Shown: positions 24,491 through 38,890, numbered from the stretch's first letter. The stretch is 64,000 bases of DNA from Deinandra increscens subsp. villosa (GCA_039602395.1 JBCNJP010000007.1:106301387-106365386); one strand, 5' to 3'. Made by a program: numbers and translations. Notes: generated by a model from the sequence alone, not told the origin.

Positions 24491-24989
24491 TCATAAATTA
24501 ACCTTCTAACCTCTATGATGATCTGAGCCTATAAAGTCGTTTATATATATCAACTCGGTCTTGATTACGTGTACTTACAAATTTGCTACTGTGAAAGTCT
24601 TCCTTTATTGGGCTATATAGATACTGAATTACACACGGCTGGAAATGTATGGTTTTTACTAAAAGCATGTTCTGGGACATCAAGATCAAAAAGATTGATG
24701 AAAGCCTGTACATGACGACCGGATGGTCACAAGTTGTGAAGAATTCGTCGACTAATTTCTCAGGAACTTCCACCATCCCCCCTGTTGAATGAAATCTTTC
24801 ACTTGGTTAGTGTTCTTTTACTTGGATGCGGTTACCTTGATTCGGTTTTCGCTGATTTGGTTTGGCTTTCATGTTGTTTATCTAAATTTTAACGCTTCGA
24901 GATTATCTTGGCTGTGATGATTGGTACTAAAGCTATTTAGTGTACATATTATTAGACATCTTTAGCTGTTTATTAGTATACAATTCCAA

Positions 24990-25009
24990 CCCCGCGGCAA
25001 CGCGCGGGG
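24990..25009 (+). repeat. GC-rich hairpin, Helitron-type 3' end
   Basis: CCCCGCG and CGCGGGG form a perfect 7-bp stem around the loop GCAACG. It is followed 12 bases later by CTCG, where Helitrons carry CTRR. A related hairpin occurs in reverse orientation at 45276-45297. Confidence 0.6.
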
Positions 25010-25169
25010 TGGGTCAAACAACTCGTTCACACTAACATAATTTTTTAAGCATAAGCAAAAATTCTAGAAAAAAACTAAAATTATAAATAAAAAAAATAGG
25101 GAGCAAAGAGAGATTTGAAGTAAATAGCTTACATAATGCAGTAACCACTATGTTCATGGGAGATTTGTT

Positions 25170-25397
25170 TTTTTTTTTTTAACGGCAAATTTGGATCACT
25201 GACGGGGGCATTACCCACCCACCCGATCATCTCCAATCCCCATCAGGAGGAAACTCACCATAGGTGAGAAAACCCCCTGGCCCAACATGTAACCCCCATT
25301 TATTTATTTTTGTTACAAGTGGGACTTGAACCCAAGACCTCTCCCATCTATAATGTCTTGGATACCTCACTCTAGTCAATTGGGCTAGAGATCATTG
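25170..25397 (-). mobile_element. tRNA-derived SINE (minus strand)
   Basis: Flanked by a perfect 18-bp duplication (gttcatgggagatttgtt) at 25152-25169 and 25398-25415. Read on the minus strand it has an A box (tagcccaattgact), a B box (gggttcaagtccc), a body, and a terminal A-run seen here as the T-run 25170-25180. The long perfect duplication shows a fairly recent insertion. A second copy is at 38668-38890. Confidence 0.9.
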
Positions 25398-25765
25398 GTT
25401 CATGGGAGATTTGTTAATTCAAGCAATACAACAAATATCTAACCTGAACTAAAAAAACTTGTGAATACTAAAAAAGAAATATAAAATACAATAATCAGGT
25501 TTCAAACTCGGAACCTATGAGTTGGTAGCATAGGCTCTTTCTCATTACTTTACTAGATAACTCGTTAAAAGGACAAAACAAAGAAAGCCGTTGGCTATCT
25601 GGTCTCGAACAAACTACCTTATCGAAGCAGATTGCACCCCCTTACCACTGTAGCGAAATGTCTTTTGTTAAATTACCCACCATGCATTTTATATATAACA
25701 ATAAAAAAAGTCAAACTCTCTCATAGCCACTTTCCTCGCCTTTGTAAATGTTACATATAGAATTA

Positions 25766-25938
25766 GGCACTGTTTGATTTCGTCAGACCACACTCAAAAA
25801 TTTGTTGACCCGATCCAGTCAATGATTAGCATGTTTAGTTTCCATAAAAATGTTGCTGACTCGTTCGTGTTCGTCTGACCCAAGTCTAAATTTGCTAACC
25901 CAATCCGAATTTCTCAAACTCCTACCGAGAACATGCCC
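25766..25938. mobile_element. Tourist-like MITE in the 14-3-3 promoter
   Basis: A 173-bp element flanked by TTA (25763-25765 and 25939-25941), with ends GGCACTGTTTG and GGGCATGTTCT. It lies 68 bp upstream of the likely TATA box of the 14-3-3 gene. Confidence 0.6.
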
Positions 25939-26005
25939 TTAATTAATTTTATTGGTTAAGGAGAAAGTTAAAAAAAAAAAGTTGTTATTAGAAATCAATT
26001 TTATT

Positions 26006-26013
26006 TTTATATA
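26006..26013 (+). promoter_or_regulatory. Probable TATA box of the 14-3-3 gene
   Basis: TTTATATA about 192 bp before the ATG. It is followed by a leader with CT-rich tracts (tctctctcc) typical of highly expressed plant genes. Confidence 0.5.
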
Positions 26014-26204
26014 GAAGAAACAAAAACCCCTCCAATTCCAAAACACCTTAAAACAAGAAAATTCATAAATCTGGTCATCACGACGTCTCTCTCCTGTGCG
26101 CTGACGAATTGCTGTCTCTCTCCTTTTCAGTTTTCACACTCGCAATTCGCCAATAACAAACAAACCCTCTGTTCACCTTCATCAAATCTCACAGATCCAT
26201 CTCC

Positions 26205-29200
26205 ATGGCCACTTCCGATCGTGAGATCTTCGTCTACACCGCTAAGCTCGCCGAGCAAGCTGAACGTTATGACGGTCAGTCAAAACTTTTCATCGATCTC
26301 ACCGTTTTCCCTTTGATTTCTCCGTTCACCGTAACGGAGCACGAATTTTCTGATATAACATTTGTGTTCTATCTGTTCCTTTTACTTCCAGTTGATTGAA
26401 CTGAAATTGTTAGATGACAAAGCTTGATCTCGTCATTTCTACTCATTTTTACTCATTTTTTGTTTTCTACTTGCTGCTTTCTTGTATAATTTAGTTGATT
26501 TGTAAAAGGTGTTAAGTTGAGCCTCTTACTTCCGTGCCCTAATTGAGTGATCCGGATTGCCTGTACATGACTTGATTATCCAATTTGCAATTTGAGTTTT
26601 ATACTTTTATTTGTTTTGTGATGCTTGATTGTCAAATATCCAGGGATTTAGAAAGTTTAGAGCCCTAATTCCGTCATTCCGTGCATTAGTAAGTTGTACC
26701 GTACAAGTGGCTTATGAACATAGGCATAATCCTTTTTTTTTAAATGCTAGTTTGATTTTTGAAGTTGATAGCCTGCTTACAGGATCCTGATCTAGCTGAT
26801 TATGTGATTATGCTTGTTTCTATAGATTACCTTTTTTTTAAGCTTTGTTCCTTTTCAATATGCTTATTGATTGATTTTTGTTTATTTTTGTTGATTTTTG
26901 TTTAATTTTGTTGATTTTCTTATCATTTTACCTTTTTTTTGGAAAATCGTTTCTGTTGTTAATTTGATCTTGCTTTGATATTGACAGAGATGGTGGAGGC
27001 AATGAAGAAGGTTGCGAATTTAGGTGTGGAATTGAGTGTGGAAGAGAGGAATTTGCTGTCTGTTGGGTACAAAAATGTGATTGGTGCTAAAAGAGCTTCT
27101 TGGAGGATTTTGTCATCGATAGAGCAGAAAGAAGAATCAAGAGGGAATGATCAGAATGCGAAACGGATCAAGGAGTATCGGCAGAAGGTTGAATTGGAGC
27201 TTGATACTGTTTGCAAGGATATCATGAATGTGATTGATGATCATCTCATTCCTTCATGTGGTGGTTCTGGTGAAGCGAATGTCTTCTATTACAAGATGTG
27301 AGTTCAACAATTACAGAATTTACAACTTGGTCGTAAGATCGGTTATCCATTTAACTGATGCAAGACATTTGAGCATGGAATTAAGATTCTGGATTTGGAT
27401 CAGAAGTCTTGGTTATAAATATTAAAATTACTATTTTATCTGAATTTGATTTTCAAGATTTACTTTGTGTGCGACTGTGCTCTAAAAATGTCACATTAAT
27501 TATATGTTTGGATCAGACCTACGGTGAAATATATAATGCAGTGTGTTACAGATTCACAAAAGCTAATATGGAAATGAAGTATTTCAGTAGTTTTATAAAG
27601 AAAAAACATACTCAATAACTGCCGCTTATCCTTGCTTATACTACTTTTGCATTTTCCGTTTAATGATTTTGTAATATATTTATTCTGATACTCTTTTTTC
27701 TTTCTGCAGGAAAGGGGATTATTATAGATATTTGGCAGAATTTAAGTTTGGTAATGAAAAGAAAGAGGTTGCTGATCTTTCAATGAAGGCGTATGAGGTA
27801 TGCCAGATGACCTGCAATTTTGGTTTACTCTGTTTCTCACTTTGAGTTGGGATGTTGTATTATTTATGTTAATTGAATAACATGAAAGTTTGGTCTACCT
27901 TCTGCTAGATATAAGCAAAATTGGTTGGTTGGGTAATGGGTCAAATCGAAAAATCTTTTATCAGCCCATGTGGGTCATGTTGGCTTTGACCCTTAAACAC
28001 TTCTTTGTCCATTTTCTGTAGTAAGTAATCTATGTGCTTAATATGATTACAGTAATTATAATATATTTGGATAAAGCTATCTTAGGAGGTTGAATGCATT
28101 TTACATTTTGGGGGATGTCCACCCATTTCCTTTTTAGCGGTTTTTTTTTTAATATTTTTGTAATATTTTTTTTATTTTACCCTTTTGATTAGCTAGCTAG
28201 AGCAAAAACAAAACCCACTTCAACCAAATTATAGGGACTGGATCAAATTTGTCACCTCTACTTTTGGTCTAACATAGCATTTGATGGCTTATTTGTCTCC
28301 ACTTATACATTTTGATTTTTTAAATTTTTACATTTTGTCTTGAGGTTTCATTTATTTTGGTACATGGGGTTTTGCTAATCAACTGCTAGCTTGCATCCTA
28401 CCTCTGGTGAATGGTAACATTGATTTTGTTACCATGAAATGTAACTTGAACTTTATGTTCTTGTAAGACATTGAAGCTTTTAGTTGCCTGAGCTCAGCCT
28501 GAGCTCAGCCTCAGCTTCTTTATGATGATTCTTTATATTTCACCTTCACCCTTATTAATTATGGTCTCTTATCATAACATGTAGCTGTCGGTCATCCTTT
28601 ATCTGGTTATTTTGCAAATATTCATTGCCTATTTCTCTTATACACTAGCTTTTGTGGAATTCATATTGTATTATGTTGGATTGTTGGAAGTTGAACCTTC
28701 AAAGTGGTCTAGATATAACTATTTTTTCTCAGTTATTTGGGGTTATGTCAATCTTTACTGGTGGGACGATATGCAATTGCTTGGTCAAATATTTCAACAA
28801 AGCTATTCATCCACGATTTTTTGGGCATTCAAATTCATTTTCTTACCCTGCTCATAACTGCACTATTTTTTAATGCTTTCAGGCAGCTACAAGTACAGCA
28901 GAAGCTGAATTACCTCCTACACACCCTATTCGACTGGGACTGGCTTTAAATTTCTCGGTGTTCTATTATGAAATTTTGAATTCAGCTGAAAGGTTTGCTC
29001 TTGTTATTAACCTAAATAATTTTCACCGACATAATTTTGTATAATTGGTTAATGTGTGCTTATTATTGTTAGGGCCTGTCACCTAGCGAAACAGGCTTTT
29101 GATGAAGCAATTTCTGAGCTTGATACTTTGAATGAGGAGTCATACAAAGACAGTACATTAATCATGCAACTTCTAAGGGACAATCTCACCTTGTGGACCT

Positions 29201-29831
29201 CTGACATTCCAGAGGAAGGAGGTAACTATTCGATTATTTTATTTCGGTAACCATTAATTATGTAACTCGAACTCTATATTTTTCATTTTACAGATGATTC
29301 ACACAAGCAAGATGGAGCTACTAAAACTGGGGGCGAGATCGAAAATGCAGAGGTGGGTGGTTCATTCTCTTGATCTCTGTCCTTCTAAGTTGATTTAAAC
29401 AGGCGCAATTTTATATATACCCCTAAAATTTTACAATTTCATATTTATCCATTTCATCATATACAATTATAATACGACCGTCATACCTTCCTCCCTCTCT
29501 TTACATTTCAAACTATCTACCCTTACATAAGAGAATGGTATTTATGTAATGTCAAAAATATGATAACGAGTATATTTGATTCTATGAGTTTTTGTCGAGT
29601 AAATATTGTATTATTGAAGTTTTGCGTTTGATATGTGAGATTATCTCATTTTTACAACTTGAATCATGAATTCAATATGAAATTATGAAACACTCTTTAG
29701 TGTTGGCATAATTTGACACAAGTGTTTGAATTTAAGTCAAATAATGGATTTGATTTAAAAAGTCAACCTCTCATTAATTAATTGGTGTGTGATTGATATA
29801 AAATTTAATCCATGATTTTTGATTTCAGTGA
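26205..29831 (+). CDS. GRF9: 14-3-3 protein, epsilon group (GRF9/mu-like)
   Basis: Coding exons: 26205-26274, 26988-27297, 27710-27797, 28883-28992, 29073-29221 and 29294-29352. The stop TGA forms the first three bases of a further exon at 29829. Together they encode 262 residues with an open frame. 14-3-3 proteins are cytosolic/nuclear dimers that bind phosphoserine/phosphothreonine motifs and regulate enzymes, proton pumps and signalling proteins. Both family signatures are present (residues 44-54 and 217-236), as are the groove residues K52, R59, R133 and Y134. The many introns point to the epsilon group, and the tail (DDSHKQDG...ENAE) matches the mu/GRF9 style. If the last intron were retained, translation would add VGGSFS and stop at 29373. 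A MITE sits in the promoter. Confidence 0.93.
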
Positions 29832-30399
29832 GGGGGAGTGATGCATAGAGAAGCTGCTGTTGGCTTCAGAGATATGGTTGGTGAGTCATTGTTATTGTGA
29901 TGGAAAATGTGTGATTTTAGGTGGATTTATCTTTTCACTGCCAACTTCCAACTTTAATCTTTTGTCAATTTTTATGGTCCATGTCGTTTTCTTAATTAAT
30001 TATCTGTTTATTGGGGTCATTGTAAAGAGTGGTTGAAATGCTTTAATTGAAGTTTGCACAGTTTGAATCCGGTGCGAGTTTTTTGGCCTTAGTTGAGATG
30101 TATATTTGAACTGGATTTTGAATCAAAACAAGTTTGAAACTGAAAAGAACCCGTGTATGTCCAACTGGTTTGGACCAATTCAATTCTGTCGGTTTGGCTA
30201 TGGTTTGAGGTTTCAGAATATTCGAGGTTTCATTGCTGGACCAGGCTTTCCAGATAGGTTCCTAATTCTTGAAAAAAAATAACCGAATTTTGAACGGCAA
30301 CCTTCTCCCACCTTTGTAGTTGCCCTTGTATATTAGTATAAATAGGTATTGCATTGATTGTGACACTTCTTTAGCTCTAAAAAACACAAAAACGTTGAA

Positions 30400-30968
30400 A
30401 AGGTAGAGAAAGGATCTAAAAAGAATTGAATTTTGGCGTGCTTTGCGTGGTAGATTTGCCACCCTTGATGCCCTTTTTAGGAGGAACGTCCAAGTGGGGT
30501 CGCTTTTGTGTCCGTTCTGCAATAGTGTGGAGGAGTCGGCTGCCCACTTTTTGACGGGGTGTGAGTACGTGGATTGTCTCTGGTCCATGATCGCTTCTTG
30601 GTGCAGAATCCTGACGCCTTTTCTGTTCAATGTTCCAGACTTGCTTCATTCAGTGGAGGAGGCTCCCATGAATAGGAAGATGAAGATGATTCTCTATACC
30701 GTGTTTCTCACTACGTGTTGGATCGTGTGGATTTCCAGAAATGCCGCGGTCTTCAAGAGGAAGAAACCCATGGTCGTTTGTATGTTTAATGAGATAAAGC
30801 GTCTTAATTTTTTCTGGTTGGGAGTAGAGAGAAGTGGGGTGATCTCAAGTGGGAGTCATGGGATTCCTTTAATATGTAATTTGTTTTTGTTGTTTGTCGT
30901 TGGCCCGTTTGGCTCCTTGCCAAGTGTGGTCTTTCTTTTTTGGAATGATATTGATGTTCAAAAAAAAA
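30400..30968 (+). mobile_element. 5'-truncated LINE tail with zinc-binding domain
   Basis: The frame from about 30443 gives LRGRFATLDALFRRN, CPFCNSVEESAAHFLTGCEY and ILYTVFLTTCWIVWISRN: the zf-RVT domain that ends plant L1-type pol proteins. An A-run at 30960-30968 marks the 3' end. It is homologous to the minus-strand LINE at 11.7 kb but keeps an open frame here, so it is the younger copy. It lies in the 3' flank of the 14-3-3 gene. Confidence 0.85.
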
Positions 30969-32178
30969 TTGGCTACTGATAATTGGTCGATTCTAAATGG
31001 TTTACCAAAATCGTATCTTTGTGTTATTGCACATTGGGTTAATCGGGATACTTGTCAAATGATGAAAGCACAAGACTTTTTTCTTGATAGGCCATTTGAA
31101 TGCGATGAAATGTGTATAACATATGATTAATGTTATAGGCGAACTCGAAGTCAAAAGATACACATGGAAAAAGCAGCAAAACACCAAAGAACTTGCTTAC
31201 CACAATGATTATAGAATCCATTCATGATTTTCTATGCCTTTTATAACAGGCTTTTGTTTTGTTATTTTTTAAATTTAAAAAATAAATTTATAGAACTTAC
31301 AGATTTTATTTAATGTATACAATAATATATCATATAATTAATTTATTTTAACTATAATAAGTATTATGTTTTCAAAAACCGGTTTCTAAACAAAGACAAT
31401 TTGGTTAATTACTCAACTGGTTTGATCGGGTAAGTTAATACATACACTCAAGCTGGTTCCAACCAGAAACCCATTAACTTTAACCGGACAATTAAACGTG
31501 CATCTCTAGGTCTTGGTTCGAATATGGCCTAGTCTGAAAGGCTAGAAAAGAAGGAACAATTAAGGTTTTTTAAGCAAGAGGTTGTTTTGAAAGCGAACAT
31601 CCTTATCAACTTAGTTAGAAAGAAGGTTTGTTATTCTCTCATCCTCTTTAGATCTTACTATACTAAATATGGTTACATTTTGAAGCCACGAAGCTTTAAG
31701 ATGTAGCCAATCACATCTTGATGAAGAAAAAAAAAATAGAGGTTAAAGCCTTAAACCTTAAGGAGGGAGGGTATGTTAGGTTTTTGAAGTCTTGAAGCTT
31801 GGGGTTTTAAAAAAAATTAATAAAGAAAAAAAGGTCAAACACTCACAAAGCTCGTAGCTACTTGCTACTTTGCGAAGCTAGACATCTTCAAACTTGAAGC
31901 CGAGATGTGGTAGCCGAAGGGGGTGAGGTGATTGCTTTGTGAAGCTAGGCGAAGCCTTGAAGCCGGAGGAGGGTAGCCAAAGATTACCCATTATTTATCT
32001 CTTCTTGAAGACCGTATTACGTATCCGTAAGTCAATATTGATTGTTTATACACTATACACCTATGTTATAACCATAACTCTCTGAGTTTCAAACATTATG
32101 TTTATCATAATTCAAGTTACATATATGTTTATCATAATGTTCTATGAACACCCACAATACTTGAAACTTACTTGAAAC
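30969..32178. other. Spacer with imperfect repeats
   Basis: No gene is supported. 31680-31990 repeats gaagctt/gaagcc-type words; 31370-31500 holds aaccggtt-type words resembling hAT MITE interiors. Confidence 0.4.
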
Positions 32179-32181
32179 TAA

Positions 32182-32975
32182 TGGATTGTTTGGTTTCCGG
32201 AATTTTGAAAAGGAATTAGAATTTTGATTGAATTGACATTAATTCATATAAAGAGAACCAGATTGTGTGTGGTTAGTGTATTTTTAAATGGAATTACAAT
32301 GCATACACACTAAAAATACCAAAGTGTGCCTCTATCGTCCCCAGTTCACCCCACCCCCAAATTGAACAAAATTGGAGACCCTATGTTCTAATTCTTTCAA
32401 TTAATTAGCTCCTATATGGGTAGGGTTCTTTTACTAAGAACCAAAATGTGCGACGGATGGATTGAGAAAACCCTCATCTGGGTTGGAATATATTGATAGA
32501 AGAATTGAAAAGTTGGTGTGCAACCCTAATTCTCATTAGTTTCAGAGGAAACAACGATTTATGTTCCCATAGAAAAGTTTTTTCAATGGAGTCATTTAAC
32601 ATCGATGCTTTGTTTTTGTTTGATTTCCATGGATTCCCATTCAAACATCGCTAAGAAGCATAGATTTCATCTTTTTTACCCTTCTGGTTTGACCTGGGTT
32701 TATGTTCGAACACTTCTTTTTTAAGAAGAAAACGTTCAAGGATATTGATTTGGATTACTCTTCACTGATTTGTGAAATGCAACAAGGTCTTTATGGTAAA
32801 TTGGAAAACATTCTAATGGAATGTTTTAGATTCCATAAGTGTGTTGGGAATTGTTAAATTCCAATGAATGGTGGAGAACATTCCAATTACAAGTCTATCA
32901 TCTGCCAACCAAACATAGATTTTGTAGAATTCATTCCAATTCCAATCCTACGAATTCCGCAAACCATACAGGACC
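32182..32975. mobile_element. Large Tourist-like MITE (794 bp)
   Basis: Flanked by TAA (32179-32181 and 32976-32978). The ends TTTGGTTTCCGGAATT (left) and ATGGTTTGCGGAATT (right, reverse complement) are inverted repeats. The subterminal regions are rich in ggaatt/aattcc. The interior has no transposase. A related fragment may lie at 6700-6900. Confidence 0.65.
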
Positions 32976-32978
32976 TAA

Positions 32979-33721
32979 AGATCAACACATACTTAGGCTT
33001 TTTCATCCAATAGGCATACCTTTAAGCAAGCACCATGCCCAAGCAAAAAACCCAATCCCAAGTCCAGGAATAACCAACCCATATATAAAAATGAAGCAAG
33101 AAAACAATCAGGGATAGAAAAATTGATCTTAATGTTTATGTGTTTCTTACTACTTTCTTCTCTCATCTCTGAGCTCTGTATTTCCCATCCCTGTAATTCA
33201 GTGTTGAGGTAACAGTAACCCAACTAATTTGTTCCCAAATAGTTCATCTCTTCTCGTATCAAAACCGGTTTATTTCACATCATAAACACTTGATGCATCA
33301 GAGAAGAAGATGGGTTAAATTCGCTTCATATATTATAAAACACTTGGCTATTCACGTTACCTTAGCACATATTTAACAACTTCTTCGTACTTCTAATATT
33401 TATAAACATGGTGACTGGTGTCTTCTATGGATTTAGTTTCGGAGAATAGTAAAGTTTCACTACTTACATGGTAATATACCACCATTAACTTTTTCATAAC
33501 CTCGTCAACTCTCAAAGAGTTACAATTTTACCTGGTAAAATATGCAACCCACAATCAACTACCGGAACGTAAATGCCACTTCGTACACAATGACCGCAAG
33601 GCCCAATAACTTTTATTATTCAAAACCACCAAGTCCCATTAAAACATCCATGAGAAACATTTTGCAAAACATCTGAAACTAAGGTAAGAATCTCATACCT
33701 GGGTATGAGCAACTACCATCT
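32979..33721. other. 3' flank of KARI
   Basis: Contains the 3'UTR of the minus-strand KARI gene next to its stop codon. No further feature is seen. Confidence 0.4.
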
Positions 33722-36387
<2,666 letters not shown>

Positions 36388-36484
36388 GGTGGTGGAGGAA
36401 TGTGATGGAGGAGGTGAAACGGCGGAGGAAATGTATGTGGAGTTTGGTGTGTGTGAGTGTGTGTGGGTGTAGGTGTAGCCCTAC

Positions 36485-36491
36485 TTTATAT
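36485..36491 (-). promoter_or_regulatory. TATA box of KARI
   Basis: ATATAAA on the minus strand about 98 bp before the KARI ATG, placing transcription start near 36455. Confidence 0.7.
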
Positions 36492-36589
36492 GCCACCGGG
36501 TCTGTTCGAACGATTTGGATTTTTTCCGGTCGGGTTCAGTTGAGTGGCAACTGGCAACTGGCAACCGTTTGAACTTTGAAAGGGTATAA

Positions 36590-37506
36590 GGTTAATTGCA
36601 ATACTCTCCCCATTTCCCCAATCCCCACTCTATTTTTGGTGCCACCTCATCATTCCCCACCCCTTTCCATTTTTCCCCATTTTGTGTGCAATGGTTTCTT
36701 CATTTCCCCATTTCCCCAATCACTTTTTTATAATAAAATAATTAAAATAAAATACTAATTAAAACATTACAAATAATAAAAAAAACTATTTTTTTATAAA
36801 TAAAAATTAAATCCTAATATTACAAATAAAAAAAACTCCTAAAATTACTTATTTAATCCTAAAATTACTTTTAATCCTAAAATTACAAATTATAAAAAAA
36901 AAACTACTTGTAACACCCGAAGAGTTTTGCTCGAATTTTTTGAGCAATGGTTTTAGCCTCCTCGCTCGGGTCGCGTTCAATCCTATCGAGCTCACGACAC
37001 ATTTGCTCGCGTTCCATTAGTTCGAGTACGTAACCGGGACTTCCAAATGGGTTTGGTTGAGAAGTGGGGGTTTGTTGCTCGGAAGGGTTGAAGTTGGAGA
37101 AGAAATTGTTGAAGTTCGACATGGTGTAGGAGGGTTGAGATTTTATAAAATTAAAAGGAAGTTGGAGATTATATAAAATTGAAAGGAAGTTGGAAGTGGG
37201 AGATAATATAAAGTTTAGAGAGAAATGGAGAAGTGTGTGTGAAAATGGGTTGAATGGGGTGGTTTAAATAGGTAGAAATGGTAAAAAGTAAAAAAAAATT
37301 AAATTTTTTTTAAAAAAAAGGGATTAAGCCGTTGGGAGGGGGGCCCACACCAACGGCTCTCTCCCCACTTTCAAATTCGTCGAGCTCGGCACCCCAATGT
37401 GCATCCCCGATCGGGGCTCCCGAACCCACCGCAGTGGTGTTCCCGATCCCACCGAAGCCACCGAACCCCCCCGAACCCCCCTTCCCCGATTGTATTGCAA
37501 TTAACC
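36590..37506. mobile_element. Non-autonomous PIF/Harbinger derivative upstream of KARI
   Basis: A 917-bp element with perfect 15-bp inverted ends (GGTTAATTGCAATAC) and TAA duplications at 36587-36589 and 37507-37509. It carries a short residual frame on the minus strand but no transposase. Its near edge is about 100 bp upstream of the KARI TATA box, so most of the gene's upstream DNA is now transposon. Confidence 0.88.
36904..37122 (-). pseudogene. Residual internally deleted Harbinger ORF
   Basis: A 72-codon frame within the 917-bp element. It starts SNFNNFFSNFNPSEQQ (low-complexity, Asn/Phe/Gln) and passes straight into a charged helix LMEREQMCRELDRIERDP. The second part resembles the C-terminal helix of the NAM-associated/Myb-like ORF1 proteins that accompany plant PIF/Harbinger transposases. 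I infer that an internal deletion fused the two ends of that gene. A TATA-like tttaaata lies near 37263 upstream. The identity is a guess from composition and position. Confidence 0.45.
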
Positions 37507-37626
37507 TAAAAGAGTCGTGGTGCCCGATTTTGTAGTGTTTAAAACAAAGTTAAGTTTTTTTTTTAATATAAATATATTGAATTTTAATAATATTAGTTAT
37601 TTTTTTATGGGTCGATATTAATTCTA

Positions 37627-38338
37627 AAGTAAACTTCTATTTTAGTCTTTAACGTTTGTCATTTTAAATGATTTTAATCTAAACTTTTTAAATTTCCAAA
37701 TTTGGTAGCTCACATTTCGTTTTATAATCAATTTTGATCCAAGTATTAGTTTATTTTTAAAACAATCTCTTAGTTGACTATTTTTGACCCCACCTTAAGG
37801 GTATATTTGTCCATTTACATATTCAAAGACAAAAAAAACTTTTTTTAAAAAAAATATTAACACATTATTTAAAAAAAAGACTATTTTGTGTTGATATTTT
37901 TTATGTTGATATTTAAAAAAAATAGATTACTTTGTGTTGATATTTAAAAAAACATAATAAAGTATGATGTTTTTATTCTTCATTTAAAAAAAATATTATT
38001 TTGTGTTGGTATTTTTAAAAAAAAAACTATTTAAAAAAACACATAATAAAGTAGGATGTTTATGTTCTTTATTTAAAAAAAAAAGATTATTTTGTGTTGA
38101 TATTTTTTTCAAAAGGTTTTTTTTTTTTTGTCTTTGGATATGTAAATTGACAAATATACCCTTAAGTTGGGTTAAGCAAAGTCAATTAAAACTAAGAGAT
38201 TATTTTAAAAGAAAACTAATACTTGGACCAAAATTAATTATAAAGCAAAATATGAGGCACCAAATTGAAAATTTTAAAAAGTTTAGACTAAACTCGATTA
38301 AAATAGCAAACGTTAAGGAGTAAAATAGAAGTTTACTC
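37627..38338. mobile_element. Long-TIR MULE derivative
   Basis: A 712-bp element flanked by the 9-bp duplication TTAATTCTA (37618-37626 and 38339-38347). The arms of about 230 bp start (A/G)AGTAAACTTCTATTTTA. The interior is an A/T-rich minisatellite of ttttgtgttgatattt units with poly-A tracts. No coding content. The end motif resembles the MULE at 18598. Confidence 0.85.
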
Positions 38339-38667
38339 TTAATTCTATTTTATTTTTTCCTTATAATAAATCAATTTTAATTGTGTAGGAAACCTAACAA
38401 TGTGCCCAAAGATTTTCATGTACCAATTCCCAACATTGATTGCTATTTTCATTAAATTTGCTCTAAAGAGAAGGACATGAATCAGAATGTGAGCCGTTTT
38501 GGTATGACAAGAAAAGTATGAATCAGTGAAGTGGTCTATCTGATGAAGACGTTTTGACGTAATCACTTAATGAATATCAATGGGCAAACAAGAAAAAAAA
38601 ACACTTTACAAATATGGTATAATCCTTAAAAAGCATGAAAAGTGTAATGCATGTTCTTTCGATGGGA

Positions 38668-38890
38668 CCAATGATTCATAGCTCAATTGGCTAAGGTAAG
38701 GTATCTAAAGACATTAACAGTGGAAGGTCTTCGGTTCAAGTTACACTTGTGACAAAAAAAAAATATAGGGGTCCAGATTGGATCAGGGGGTTTTCTCACA
38801 TATGGTAATTTTCCTCCTGACGGGGAATGGAGATGATCGGGTGGGTGGGTAATGCCCCCATCAATAATTTAAATTTACCGTTAAAAAAAA
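38668..38890 (+). mobile_element. tRNA-derived SINE (plus strand)
   Basis: Second copy of the SINE at 25170-25397: A box tagctcaattggct, B box ggttcaagttac, the conserved body ggagatgatcgggtgggtgg, and a terminal A-run. The flanking duplication is degraded (about 9 of 14 bases), so this copy is older. Confidence 0.8.

Larger units (their letters stand above)
20343..25025 (+). mobile_element. Probable decayed Helitron region
   Basis: Gene-like but broken sequence: a GC-rich leader-like part (20420-20700), T-rich intron-like stretches, an RPA/OB-fold-like exon (22557-22800), internal duplications, and a GC-rich terminal hairpin (24990-25009). A 66-bp block at 20343-20408 recurs at 24157-24222 (aattgatggtgaatagtgg, then tttggccacagctctttc). 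Plant Helitrons often encode RPA-like proteins and end in a GC hairpin close to CTRR. Here the tetranucleotide would be CTCG (25022-25025), so the end is mutated or misassigned. The 5' end was not found. Confidence 0.45.
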
